Positions 10,054 through 20,617 of a stretch of 64,000 bases of DNA are shown here, one piece after another. Source of the stretch: Euphorbia lathyris (taxonomy: Eukaryota > Streptophyta > Magnoliopsida > Malpighiales > Euphorbiaceae); assembly GCF_963576675.1 (NCBI RefSeq), contig NC_088911.1, positions 129,893,929 to 129,957,928 on the forward strand, in the 5' to 3' direction. Every line of letters begins with the position of its first letter. Within the stretch, counting starts at the first letter, position 1. Under the pieces are notes generated by a model that saw only the letters and a list, made by a program, of their open reading frames with translations, ran no database searches and was not told where the DNA came from. The position numbers and the translations under genes are program-made.

Positions 10054-12259
10054 GCTCTCTTTTGTCTTCTGGTGTAATGTTCCTTCATTTATAAATTGAT
10101 TCATTTTTTTGCTTAAAAAAATGTATGAAGTTTTATTCTTTTTAGGGTAGTTAAAAACACATTAAAAAAATTAAGCATTTGTAGGTACTAAAGTACCCTA
10201 TATTGTTAGTGTAGTATCCTAAAAATAATTGTTTTAGGACGAAACTTATTCATAAATGAATTGTTCATGAGTTATTTGATTTATACGATATAGTAGTTCA
10301 ACTATATAGAAGGCATATTATCTTTTATCACAGTTAAATAGTTAGATAGAAATAATCCCTAGTTTATAACAATAAGAATATGTTGGAAAATTTGAATAAA
10401 ATTATATATTAATTTTAATACCAACAAACACCTCCTTTTATGAACAGTCGTGTCCGTCGTGGACAGTCGTATTCGTACATAAACAGTCGTGTTTGTCCGT
10501 GTACGGTCGTATTCGTTCGTGAAAAGACATATCATTTCAAGTTCTATTTATATAGAATGGATTGTCAAATTCACATACTGCTGGAGAAAATATTCTCTGG
10601 AATTCTTCCTGCTCTCTGTCTGTTCACGTTGTTCTTGTTTTCCTACTCCAGTGATAACTAGGCTACACACGGTTTGAGTTCGCTTGCGTAATCTGTTGTA
10701 TCCTGAGAGACGATCGTACGACATCTGTCTTAAGGAAACTGCTAATACAGACTTCAGATTTGTCTAACTCCTTCCTTTTAATTTCTTATTTACTATTCAT
10801 GTTTTCTTTCTGTGTTCGTTTTGTTTTTTGGTTAATCACATCCAATATTTTTAAGACAGACGTAATTGTTTGTCTTACATTCTTAAGACAGATTATTTAT
10901 TATTTTGTTATCTCTAGAAATACACAGAAGAAACAGTAAGACAATTCTAAATATTTTGCTTTGTTTTTAACCTGAGTAGAATATATATTATGTGATTATT
11001 TTGACATGTTGTGATATGTATTATACATGTGGAAAAGAAGAACCTGTTCTTCATTAGATGAAGTTCTTGTTTATTGGTCTGATCATGTTTTTTCTTATAT
11101 TTACATAAGAAATGTTTAATGGGTAATATTTAAGTGTTCATAGAAGATGAAGTGAGACCATACTTTATGATTCTAATTAATTGAGGAACTTAAATGAACC
11201 CAAGTCAAATACTATATTATGGTTTAACATAATACTATAGAGACTTACATGTAGCAATGTCCTATGTTCCTGAACATAAAGATGAACTCATAAGCTTTAA
11301 ATATAAGGATATCTAGACAGTTACATGGATCCGGTGAATTAGTTTATTAGGATTGGGATCCAACATGAGATAATGAGGTGGATGAATCTATCTAGTGTCA
11401 CCTATCTTATCTCAATAGTATTAGTAGGTATAACTAATCACGAGGCTCAAACAATCATTAATGTGATTCTGGATTATATGGTTTGATGTTTTGACTATGT
11501 TATGTAGCACGATCCAACACACTAGGTGTGCCCCGGGCAGAGATTGGATATCAAATGAAGTAATTGCATAGTTAATGATAGATTGAGCATTCATCACCAT
11601 TGATAGATGAGGATATATCCATGGCCTCTTGTGAAGAATTAACTTGAAATCTTTGCAATGTGACAAGGTTAAGAGATAAAATACAAATTTCACTTAATTT
11701 ATCTATTCAGAGTTAATTCTACATGGATAAGTAAAACAAATGTCTCTATATATGTAACTTTATAGTTTCTATAGCTATCATTCGTTTAAGGATATAGTTA
11801 AAGAAATATCATATTATACTCCATATAACACTAAAAGGTAAAAGGTCACAATCAACTTTACTTCTTATAGCTCTAGGAGAATGAGACGGTTCTAGTAATA
11901 CAGTTTGTGCATCATTCTGTTATAGGTGTTGATTGAATTAATTTTTTAAAGTTAATTGCAATAAACGTATATGACTAGGTAAGAACCTAATGGGTCACAC
12001 ACTAAAAATTAAGATCTAATAACAAAATGGTAATTTTGAATTGTTCCAAATTTGAAAAAGAAAATTGGAGGGCCGAATTGCACTATTAGTTTAGGATAAA
12101 TATTTTTTTTTGTAAGAAAAAAAAACAGCAAAACAAAGAAAGGAAAAACTAAGGCGAGATCATCCTCAGAAAAGCCAACTACCAAGAGGTCATCAAGCAT
12201 CGACCTTCTAGCTTGATCTGGTGGGGACTGAAGATGCACAACACCAGGCTCAAAACCAA
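10054..12259. other. AT-rich region without recognisable gene
   Basis: No coding region is supported. At 10443-10527 four to five imperfect copies of ACAGTCGTNTTCGT lie in tandem. The minus strand of 12009-12239 reads like the tail of a LINE ORF2 running into a poly-A-like tract, but too weakly to call. The rest may be old LTR sequence; no paired LTR, primer-binding site or duplication was found. Confidence 0.4.
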
Positions 12260-13834
12260 GGCCCCGTTTGTTTGGGGAAAAATATTGTGTTTTGGAAAAT
12301 TTTATGCAGGGAAAATATTGTGCAGGAAAATAAAATATTTTCTGTGTTTGGCAACAACACTGGAAAATATTTTACGGTGTTTGGCTACAACACTCGAAAA
12401 TATTTTTCAACCACTAAAAACGTGAAAAACACACAAAAAAATGTGAAATTTTGTTAAAAACGCAAAAAGTAGAAAAATGCGAAAATCAAGAAAAGTAAAA
12501 AAAAATATTGAAAACATGGAAAAAATGGAAACCCATGAAAATGTGAAAAAAAAATTAATGTTAAAAACCCGAAAAATGTTTTTTCATATTTTTGGCATTT
12601 TTTGTACGTTTTCTCGTGTTATTAACGTTATTAGGGATGACAACGGGTAGGGTACCCGCGGGTAGTGCCAATCCCAAACCCTTATCCGTTTATTTTTAAA
12701 TTACCCGTACCCGTCTCTTACCCTAATGGGTATATTTTTGCATCCCATACCCTTCCCATTTAATTCGCGGGTACCCACGGGTACCCTTACCCGTTAAGTC
12801 AATAAATAAAATAAAAAATATTACAAATTTAACAAAGTATAAATTTAATAAATCATTTATCTAAAAATTGAACAAATTGAACCTTAATCAATAAGAATAA
12901 GTAGCTTAGTGGTATCATTCAATGGTTGAAAAACAAAAGGTTGGGATTTAAAATCTCAAATATTACATCTAAAAAACAATTATTTTTTTAATATATAAAA
13001 GAATTATGATGGGTACCGAGTACCCTGGGGGGTATTCCAATACCCGTTCCATTACCCTAACGGGTAATTATTTTAATCCCATACCCTTTTATACAGGGTA
13101 GGGGTAATCCCATTAGGGTCGGGTAGTGCCGGGTACCCGCGGGTACACTACCCGTTGCCATCCCTAAACGTTATTATGTTTTTTTTTGCATTTTTTCTTC
13201 ATTTTTTCGTATTTTCAGGTCTAGTTTTTCGGTTTTTCCCTTTTTCACGTTTTCTTTTTTTTCACGTTTTTTACTTTTCGCATTTTGTTGATGTTTCATG
13301 TTATTCGTATTTTTCACGTTTTTTTGTGTTTTTTATGTTTTCGTGTTTTGTTTGCATTTTTTGTCTTTTCATGTTTATCGCGTTTTTCACTTATTGTCAC
13401 ATTTTTGTGTTTTAGTATTTATCGCATTTTCGTGTTTTTCATATTTTTTCACATTTTTCGTGTTTTTTTTATATTTTTCACGTTTTTGTATAATTCGTGT
13501 TTTCTCACTTTTTCGCATTGTTCATGTTTTGCACATTTTCAAGTGTTTGCTTTTTTTGCGGGGTTTTTTTCCATATTCTCGTGTTTTGTAAAGTTTTCAC
13601 GTTGTTCATGTTTTTTCGTGTTTCATATTTTTATATTTTTTAACGTTTTTCCCATTTTTCTCTGAACGCGTATGTTTTGGGAAAATGTTTTACCCTTTTG
13701 AGAATGGTAAAACATTTTCCCTTATTTCTTCCTTCCTTTTCCATTGACTTGCTACTTATTTTCCTTTGACTTATTTTTCTGCCTAACAAACAGAGGAAAA
13801 TTGGGAAAATATTTTCCCCCAAATAAACGGGATC
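12260..13834. mobile_element. TIR DNA transposon with long A-rich/T-rich arms, hosting a nested MITE
   Basis: Ends are inverted repeats: left GGCCCCGTTTGTTTGGGG, right (reverse complement) GATCCCGTTTATTTGGGG followed by GAAAATATT. CAA flanks both sides (12257-12259 and 13835-13837), a possible 3-bp duplication. The left arm is rich in GTGAAAAA, the right arm in TTTTTCAC, so the halves are broadly complementary, as in a foldback element. No transposase is encoded. Three-base duplications are typical of PIF/Harbinger, but their usual target is TTA/TAA, so the superfamily is uncertain. Confidence 0.65.
12632..13166. mobile_element. hAT-like MITE with perfect 8-bp target duplication
   Basis: Terminal inverted repeats TAGGGATGACAACGGGTAG (left) and TAGGGATGGCAACGGGTAG (right, reverse complement) differ at one base. 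The 8-bp sequence AACGTTAT flanks both ends (12624-12631 and 13167-13174). Eight-base duplications and TAGGG-type ends fit the hAT superfamily. The 535-bp body has no transposase frame, so it is non-autonomous. It lies wholly inside the larger TIR element and must be younger than it. A decayed relative is at 63086-63624. Confidence 0.9.
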
Positions 13835-14372
13835 CAAGTTGTTGTTTTTTATCCAAAACTTCAAAATAAATGTTGTGAGCATCTAAATGCAAGACTAAAA
13901 CTTTAACACTATTAAATGTATATTCAAGTTAGGTTGATAGACATTTGAATCTTTAACAATATTTTAAATTAGAAGTTTCATTTGAATGTTTAACAATATT
14001 TTAAATTAGAAGTTTCAAATTATTGACAGAAAAACTAAGATCAAGAGCTTTTCTATGACAAGGTTTGAATGGTAATTGGTTTTAGCAATTACAGTCCATA
14101 GTTTGATTGACAGGAAATATTTTGGAGTGCCTAAGCTAATTTCCAAACAAATTACTGCCGAGAAGTTGACATATGATCTTAACTGTTATTAGTTGAGATT
14201 CAACGTATGAAAATTAGTTTTTTTTTTTTGTATAAGTTATCAAATATTTAAGTAAAACACATGATATTTACAGACGGATTCAACCAAATTGGTATTGTTT
14301 CCTTTTAATAAAAAAAAAAAAAAATATACGGTTCCTTCATAGATTCAAACTAAGGTTTTTACATTAGCAAAA
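13835..14372. other. Gene-free AT-rich spacer
   Basis: No frame or repeat of note apart from a direct repeat of about 40 bp (TTTAACAATATTTTAAATTAGAAG) around 13953-14020 and homopolymer runs near 14220 and 14310. Confidence 0.6.
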
Positions 14373-15134
14373 GCTAACGAGCGCCCCCGGGCGCTGGATA
14401 AAGAAAATAATTGTCATTAATTACTACATTGAAAAGAATAAATAAAAGGATGTCATTATTGATCATTAATCATTTTTCTTTTGACTAATTTATCATTAAT
14501 TATTTTTTACTAATTAATCATTAATCATTTTTTACTAATTGATCATTAATTATTTCATTTTATTCCCACCATAACATCTTATTCCCTCTATTTTTTATGA
14601 GTTTTAATTATGATTTTTCTTTTCTTTTATGAGTTGAAAATCCTATTTTTTTTTATTTGATTGGGATGAGAAATGATTATTAAATTGGACAGATGAAATG
14701 ACGAGAAGGAAGTGGAGAGGATGTTCAGGCCTTAAATTTCAAAGGCCAATTTGATTATTTTTTTTTTGTTAGTTGAAAGGAAGTGAGGACATAAATTGAA
14801 AGAAAAAAATCTGCAGAAATTGAAAGAAAAAATCTCAAAAGGAAAGTGAAATAGTGGGAAATATTATGGAGGGAATGAGATGTTATGGTGGAAAGATGAA
14901 AAAAAGTTGAAAAAATTATAAAATTTCAAAGGGAAGATGAAATGATGGGAATAGAAAATAGAGGGAATGAGATTTATGGTGGGAATAAATGGAGTAATTA
15001 ATGATCAATTAGTAAAAAAAACATTAATAATCAATTAGTAAAAAAAAGATTAATGATCAATAATAACATCCTTTTATTTATTTTTTCAATGTACAATTAT
15101 TTTTCTTATCTAGCGCCTCGGGGCACCCGTTAGC
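14373..15134. mobile_element. Foldback MITE with long terminal inverted repeats
   Basis: Left end GCTAACGAGCGCCCCCGGGC and right end (reverse complement) GCTAACGGGTGCCCCGAGGC begin inverted repeats of well over 100 bp: both arms continue through AATAATTGT, AATAAATAAAAGGATGT and several TTGATCATTAAT units. A second inverted pair (TTATTCCCACCATAACATCT and its complement) lies further in. No transposase frame. No clear target duplication was found, so the superfamily (Mutator-like is possible) is open. Confidence 0.75.
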
Positions 15135-15464
15135 GGACTCGATTATAATAAATAATGATAAATTACTGAGCTGAATGCTACTGAACTGAACTGAGAATGC
15201 TACTAAACTGAACTAAAATTACTCATACTGAAATTAAGTGACAAAGAACAAGACCTAAGTATAAAATGATGATTTTATTTTTATTTTTAAAAGTTTATAG
15301 CATCATAACTTGTATTTGTAATATAAAGTGCTAAACTATATAAAAAAAAGAATCTTAAAAGTTAGACAAATAACTCTCACCCTCTTAAGGATGACCTTGT
15401 CCTCTTCGTAAGTTTTATCTCATATTGTCCTTTTCACAATTCTTTTTTCGTTGATTTTTCATTG

Positions 15465-16209
15465 ATGGCTTCATTGAGCAATTTATAATTGTCTTATGCA
15501 AATCTGAGCCTTGAGGAGGAGGATGACGGTGATGTTACTATAGAAGACAAAGATTTGAATGCTTATTGTTTTGATTTTCACTGGTGTTTAGTTGGAAGAT
15601 TTTTAACAGATAAGTTAGTGGATTTTTAGGCTATGCATGATCTCGTGGATTCTCTATAGAGACCAGGTAAATGAGTATATATTAGATCAATTAACCCAAC
15701 CTTGTTCTTTTTGTAGTTTTTTCATGAGTATGATATAAGGAGAGTTATATAGAACAATCCTCAGAGTTTTGATAATAAAATCCTAATTACTCAGAGATTG
15801 TCTGTGAATAATTTTTCGGCTGAAGTATCCTTATTTCACATTGATATCTGGGTAGAGATTCATTCTTCCTAGTGGATTCATGTCTAAAAATTAGACATGG
15901 CTATTGGTAATCATATGGCAAGGTTTATTGTCTCTCACCCTAATGATTTTCAGAGGATTTAAGGAGAGTTCATGCGCATTAGAGTCTCATTTGATGTTAG
16001 GAGGCCACCGTTGGGTAGAATAAAGTTAAAAAAATAACCAATTAGAGAAGGATTTTGGGTCAAGTTCGAATATAGTAGAATTAAAAGCTTATGTTTTATT
16101 TATGGATTGCTTGATCATACAGAAATCACTTGTTCTAAAGTGTACGAATTAGAGAATAGGGAAGTTGTTAATCCACGTGGGGTTGGAATGATAGCACATG
16201 TTGGTTAGA
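15465..16209 (+). pseudogene. LINE ORF1 remnant (DUF4283-like with CCHC-type knuckle)
   Basis: Reading from ATG 15465 through several stops and at least one frame change gives the order seen in plant L1 ORF1 proteins: an acidic start, CLVGRFLTDKLVDF, FFHEYDIRRV, a DIWVEIH segment, MRIRVSFDVRRPPLGR, FWVKFEYSRIKSLC and a zinc-knuckle relic (CFIYGLLDHTEITC, second Cys replaced by Tyr). ORF1 binds LINE RNA. More than five stops make it a dead copy. The LINE resumes at 59034, beyond the copia-1 insertion. Confidence 0.75.
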
Positions 16210-16588
16210 AGCAGACACCTAATTAAGGGTGCAAGGTCCCTGGTGAGTGATGTTGGTCCTAGGAGATACAGTGGATTTTGATCAACGATGATTGACGGTT
16301 CAATAAGGTTGAATCATAACTCCCAATTTGGTAGGCGTAATTAGTGGAGATGTCACCTTGAATTAATGAGAATAGCAGGGGTTACTCAAATGATAGTTAA
16401 GGAGATAAGTGGGGGGAATATTAAAAATAGTAAGACAATTAATACTTTTTAAATGATAAGGTAGTCATACTGGACCCAAAAGGTAGAAGAATGGAGGAAT
16501 CATTAAAGGAATGGATATTTTTGAAAATTAAAAAAAAGGAAGTGGGCTCAAAAAATGGGTCCAAGGCGGGCTTTGCTGGACAGACCCG

Positions 16589-17989
16589 TGTTGAAACACC
16601 TTTCCACATGATTTTGATTTGACAAAATTATTTAAGTTAACCCCATGCTTAAGACAATTAAATCTATGTGCTTTGATTTAATTGTACTAATATGTTTGTT
16701 TAATATTGAGTATAAGAATAAATGAGAACATGAATAAAAAGTAAAGACAGACTAAAGTCAGCATGAGAACACAGCACAAGCTGAGAGGAGTGTAGCTCAG
16801 CATTATAGAAGAAAAGCCCTCCTCAGAACTAATGCTTGAAGATAAAGCCGACCGAAGACGCTGAGTGGAATGTTACTCAGTATCTGCTACAAATAAATAA
16901 CAAAGGCAACATCATAAATTCAAGCTGAATGTTTGTCAGGACAACGCGAATGATCCGTTTACTAAAAGACAAGATCCGACAAAGTCTGCGTCAATACAGA
17001 AGCCTTGGAATTACGCACAGAGTCAATTTCGAGACGCTTGGGTCAACTAGCACTTGGCTAAAAGACGAAACTGGCGCTAGAAGACGAACCTGGAGGAAGA
17101 AGACAAGCCTGACGCCTGCTAATTTCAGATGACCGGATTGGCCTACAAAATCCGTATGCTGACCAAACGAATGACGCAAGAGAGCCGTTTGAATCCAACG
17201 GATACATCCAAATTCAAATGATTGAAGCATCAGATTTCAACTATAAAAGGACAAGTTCATCACTTGGATATTATGCCGAAGTACAAAAGGAAATAGCATA
17301 CATACAAGCACATACAAACAAGAAAAGCAAAAACTTACACCCAAATCCCATCTCTGTGTAAAAGTCTAGATAGAATTTGTATTCATCTAAAGTGTTCTTC
17401 ATCTAGAAAGAACAAATTTGTATCAATTGTAAAGATTGAGAAAGTGGTGCTGAGTACTCGGTTTTAGTACTCAGCGGTAGAGAAATCTGAGTGTTGGGTT
17501 ATAGCGCTCAGTAGGGGTTGAGTAGACGAATAGAGGACGGTACTCTTGCATACTCAATTGCTTGTAAACGGTTTGTGCTCTACCTTTAAAGAGCTCAGTA
17601 GTGGATTGAAAAAGCCCGGAAGGATTTTGGTGACTGAACGTAGGCGGAAAGGCCGAACCAGGATAAGTCTGCTGAGTTATTTCTAACCCTTTCTTTCAAT
17701 ATATATTTGTATGTGTTGCTTGCTTTAGTTACTCAGGATATAAATTGTATAAGCTGACACTGAGTAATCAGAGTGCTGAGTTGGAAGCTGACCTCAAAAG
17801 TGTTAATTCCCAACTCATAAGTAAAACAGTTCTAGTCAGCTTCTGACTAAAGCTGTCTTACATCTCACTCGGCCTTACTGACCAAAACTGAGTAAAGTAA
17901 TTCAAAGAATTATATTAAGTCAGCATAATTAAGCGAAAAAGTTACATTAGTTCCTACCCCCCCTTGGAACTAATTACACGAGACCAACA
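16589..17989 (+). repeat. 5' LTR of copia-1
   Basis: TGTTGAAACACC...GGGACCAACA-type ends (here GAGACCAACA), 1,401 bp, matching the 3' LTR at 57627. TATA candidate TATAAAAG at 17242-17249. Two hairpins are conserved in all SIRE LTRs here: GCTGAGTAC/GTACTCAGC at 17449-17475 and TTAGTTCC/GGAACTAA around a C-rich loop at 17947-17973, next to the LTR end. Confidence 0.92.
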
Positions 17990-17991
17990 AG

Positions 17992-18003
17992 TGGTATCAG
18001 AGC
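17992..18003 (+). promoter_or_regulatory. Primer-binding site, initiator tRNA-Met type (copia-1)
   Basis: TGGTATCAGAGC two bases after the LTR end is complementary to the 3' end of plant initiator methionine tRNA, the usual minus-strand primer of Ty1/copia elements. Confidence 0.9.
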
Positions 18004-18053
18004 GTAATAGCTCACTACTCAAAGATAAAACTATCTTGAGCTGATCCCGAAAA

Positions 18054-18991
18054 ATGGCTGAGAACAGCACTGGTTTCCTTCCAGGAAATCAAACAACACA
18101 AATACTCCCCGAGGGATTATCTATTACTCGGCCTCCCTTGTTCTTCGGGTCAAACTATACATTTTGGAAGAACAGGATGAAAAATTTTATACAAGCAACA
18201 AACATGAGTGCATGGCTAGCTATAGTCCAAGGACCGTTTGTTCCTTATAAAATGGTCAACAACGAAAAAGTTGTTAAGAGTGAAACTAAGTGGTCAGAAG
18301 ATGACCTTAAGAAATTACAGAATAACGCTTTGGCTATCAATATTCTTCACTGTGCTTTAGATGCTGTAGAGTACAATAAGATTTCAGGTTGTGAGTCAGC
18401 ACAGGAGATATGGAAAAAGCTGGAAGTGACCTATGAAGGAACAAACAATGTCAAGGAGTCCAAAGTGAACCAACACATGAGACTATACGAGCTGTTCGAG
18501 ATGAATGCAAATGAAGAAATCTCGGAGATGAACTCAAGGTTCACCAATATTATAAATGAGCTTAAGAGACTCGAGAAGAATTTCACCAAAGAGGAACAGG
18601 TGAAGAAAATCTTGAGGAGTCTCCCTAAGAGCTGGCAAGCTAAGAAGACAGCTGTGGAGGAAGCTCAAGACTTGACCACGTACAAATATTCTGAGCTGAT
18701 CGGATCTCTGCTGACACATGAGATCTCTATGAAAAACTTTGAAGCTAAAGAGAAGTCAGAAGACAAGAAGAAAAAATCACTTGTCATGAAAGCTGACTCA
18801 ACAGAAGCTGACTCATCAGATGATGAGGAGATGGCCATGTTCACAAGAAAGATGAAAAAGCTGTTCAGAAAGAATGACAAGAACAATAAGAGGCCATTCA
18901 AAAGAGGCGATAGGTACAAAGCTGAGTCCAGTGACAACAGATATAAGAAGGATAGCTCAAAGCCTGTCACATGCTTCGAGTGCCATCAAAC
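18054..18991 (+). pseudogene. gag (copia-1), cut off in the zinc knuckle
   Basis: From ATG 18054 about 312 gag codons: a variable N-terminus with GLSITRPPLFFGSNYTFWKN, the copia gag core (QEIWKKLEVTYEGTNNVKESK, YELFEMNANEEISEMNSRF, ILRSLPKSWQAKKTAVEEA), a Lys/Asp-rich tail and the start of a CCHC knuckle (CFECHQT). Comparison with copia-2 shows the sequence jumping at 18991/18992 straight into RT, out of frame, so the knuckle is lost. Start chosen because it aligns with the gag start of copia-2. The N-terminal capsid part looks intact. Confidence 0.88.
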
Positions 18992-20010
18992 TATGTCAGA
19001 GGTAAAGCTAACACAACCTTATTCATTAAGAAAAAGGGTAAAGATACCCTGCTGGCACAGATATACGTGGATGATATTATCTTTGGTGCTACTAATGAAA
19101 CTATGTGCAAGGAATTTAGCAAACAGATGCAAACTGAGTTTGAGATGTCGATGATGGGAGAACTCAACTTCTTCCTTGGACTTCAAATCAAACAAGGGAA
19201 AACGGCATTTTCATTAGTCAGTCTATGTATGCCAAAGAGATATTGAAGAAATTCGATATGGAAGAATGTAAGCCCATATCGACCCCAATGGGTACTGACA
19301 CTGTGCTTTGTGCTGATGAAAAAGGTAAGTCAGTAGACAACAAGTTATATCGAGGTATGATTGGCTCTCTACTTTATCTAATCGCTAGTAGACCTAACAT
19401 TCAATACTTAGTATGTTATTGCGCTAGATATCAAGCTGACCCCAAAGAATCTCACTATATTGTTGTGAAAAGAATCTTTAGATATTTGCAGAGCTCAGTT
19501 AATGCAGGTTTATGGTATCCAAACTCAAATGACTTCACACTCATTGGATACACTAATGCTGACTATGGACGGGACACGCTAGAGCATAAGAGTACTTCTG
19601 GAGGATGTCACTTCCTTGGAAGCTGTCTAGTGTCTTGGTTCAGCAAAAAGCAGTCATCAGTTGCCATGTCAACAACTGAAGCTGAGTACATTGTTGTTGG
19701 AAGCTGTGTGGCTCAAGTCATATGGATTAAGCAACAGCTCGAGGACTATGGAGTACAAACGGAAACAATCGAAGTCAAATGTGACAATAAAAGCGCTATT
19801 GACATGTCCAAAAATCCAATCCAACACAGCAGGATGAAGCATGTCAGCATAAGGTATCATTTCATCAGAGATCATGTACTCAAGGGTGAGATCAAGCTGA
19901 CCTATGTTCCAACAGATGAACAGCTTGCAGATATCTTTACGAAGCCTTTGGCTCGTGAGCAATTTAACATACTAAGTGAAGCTATCGGTATGTCGAATCC
20001 TCTTCAATGA
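18992..20010 (+). pseudogene. RT C-terminal part and RNase H (copia-1)
   Basis: After the deletion junction, frame 2 encodes the RT palm ([14 protein letters not shown], both catalytic Asp kept) and [18 protein letters not shown] one-base deletion near 19200 moves the frame; from 19225 it runs on through [45 protein letters not shown] and [17 protein letters not shown], i.e. the RNase H domain, to a TGA at 20008-20010. Protease, integrase and the RT fingers are missing. Close in sequence to copia-2 pol over the same part. Confidence 0.9.
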
Positions 20011-20118
20011 AACTCTATGCTTAAATGAATATTGAGTGATTTGTACATGCTGAGCGATTTGTGCTTAAAGAATAACTATTGCATGCTGAGCTAATATAAA
20101 ATCTCCTTATGCCGAGTA

Positions 20119-20120
<2 letters not shown>

Positions 20121-20182
<62 letters not shown>
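20121..20182. repeat. (AT)n microsatellite
   Basis: About 31 uninterrupted AT units between pol and the internal promoter-like block of copia-1; copia-2 lacks it at the same place. Confidence 0.97.
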
Positions 20183-20183
<1 letters not shown>

Positions 20184-20306
20184 TGGGTGATTACAATGTG
20201 TTGAGTTACTGAGCATGAATTTCTTTCACACAAATTAGTGCACTCAGAGCCTTAAACGTTTGACATTCCAGATACTGAGTAAAAGCCATTCCCACAATTA
20301 ATGCTA

Positions 20307-20465
20307 GCACGCGTGTTAAATAGCCACCTAGGATGACGTAAGCATAATAATTAGAAAACATATGCGCCGAACATATCATAAATGCCAGAGATAATTGTCG
20401 ATTGATCATCTCGAGGTCAAACCGCCATTTAGACCCTTCAGATCAACTCGGCACTCCTATAAATA
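20307..20465 (+). promoter_or_regulatory. Candidate internal promoter upstream of ORF3 (copia-1)
   Basis: Contains GCACGCGT, CCTAGGATGACGTA (an ACGT-core bZIP-type site at 20333-20339) and 125 bp further TATAAATA at 20458-20465. The ORF3 ATG follows at 20570. The same three motifs in the same order lie ahead of ORF3 in copia-2 (32540-32674) although surrounding bases have diverged. Function inferred only. Confidence 0.5.
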
Positions 20466-20569
20466 GTGGACGAATTCCCACTAAACCTTCTTTACGTTTG
20501 GAATCCTTGGCATTCAAATTATTTCTCTCTCTCAAATCCCAAATCCTCTCAAAATTCTCTCAAAGAATC

Positions 20570-20617
20570 ATGTTTAATGATTCTCAAAACATCTCCGGTG
20601 CCGATTACGACGACAAT
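20570..20617 (+). pseudogene. ORF3 of copia-1, first block
   Basis: ATG 20570 opens sixteen codons (MFNDSQNISGADYDDN) before gypsy-X interrupts the gene. A 17-base block between gypsy-X and copia-2 (26009-26025) and the blocks from 37494, 54129 and 56674 continue the same gene. A pyrimidine-rich leader and TATA box lie upstream. Confidence 0.7.

Noticed and set aside
10380..10760. A solo copia LTR starting TGTTGGAAAA at 10380
   Set aside because: No matching end, no 5-bp duplication and no related copy in the window.
12009..12239. Minus-strand LINE ORF2 tail
   Set aside because: Suggestive Pro/Asp-rich end followed by a T/A-rich tract, but too short and without a diagnostic motif.
13155..13665. 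Overlapping Phe-rich frames that look like membrane proteins
   Set aside because: They are translations of the T-rich arm of the foldback element in several frames; no gene features.
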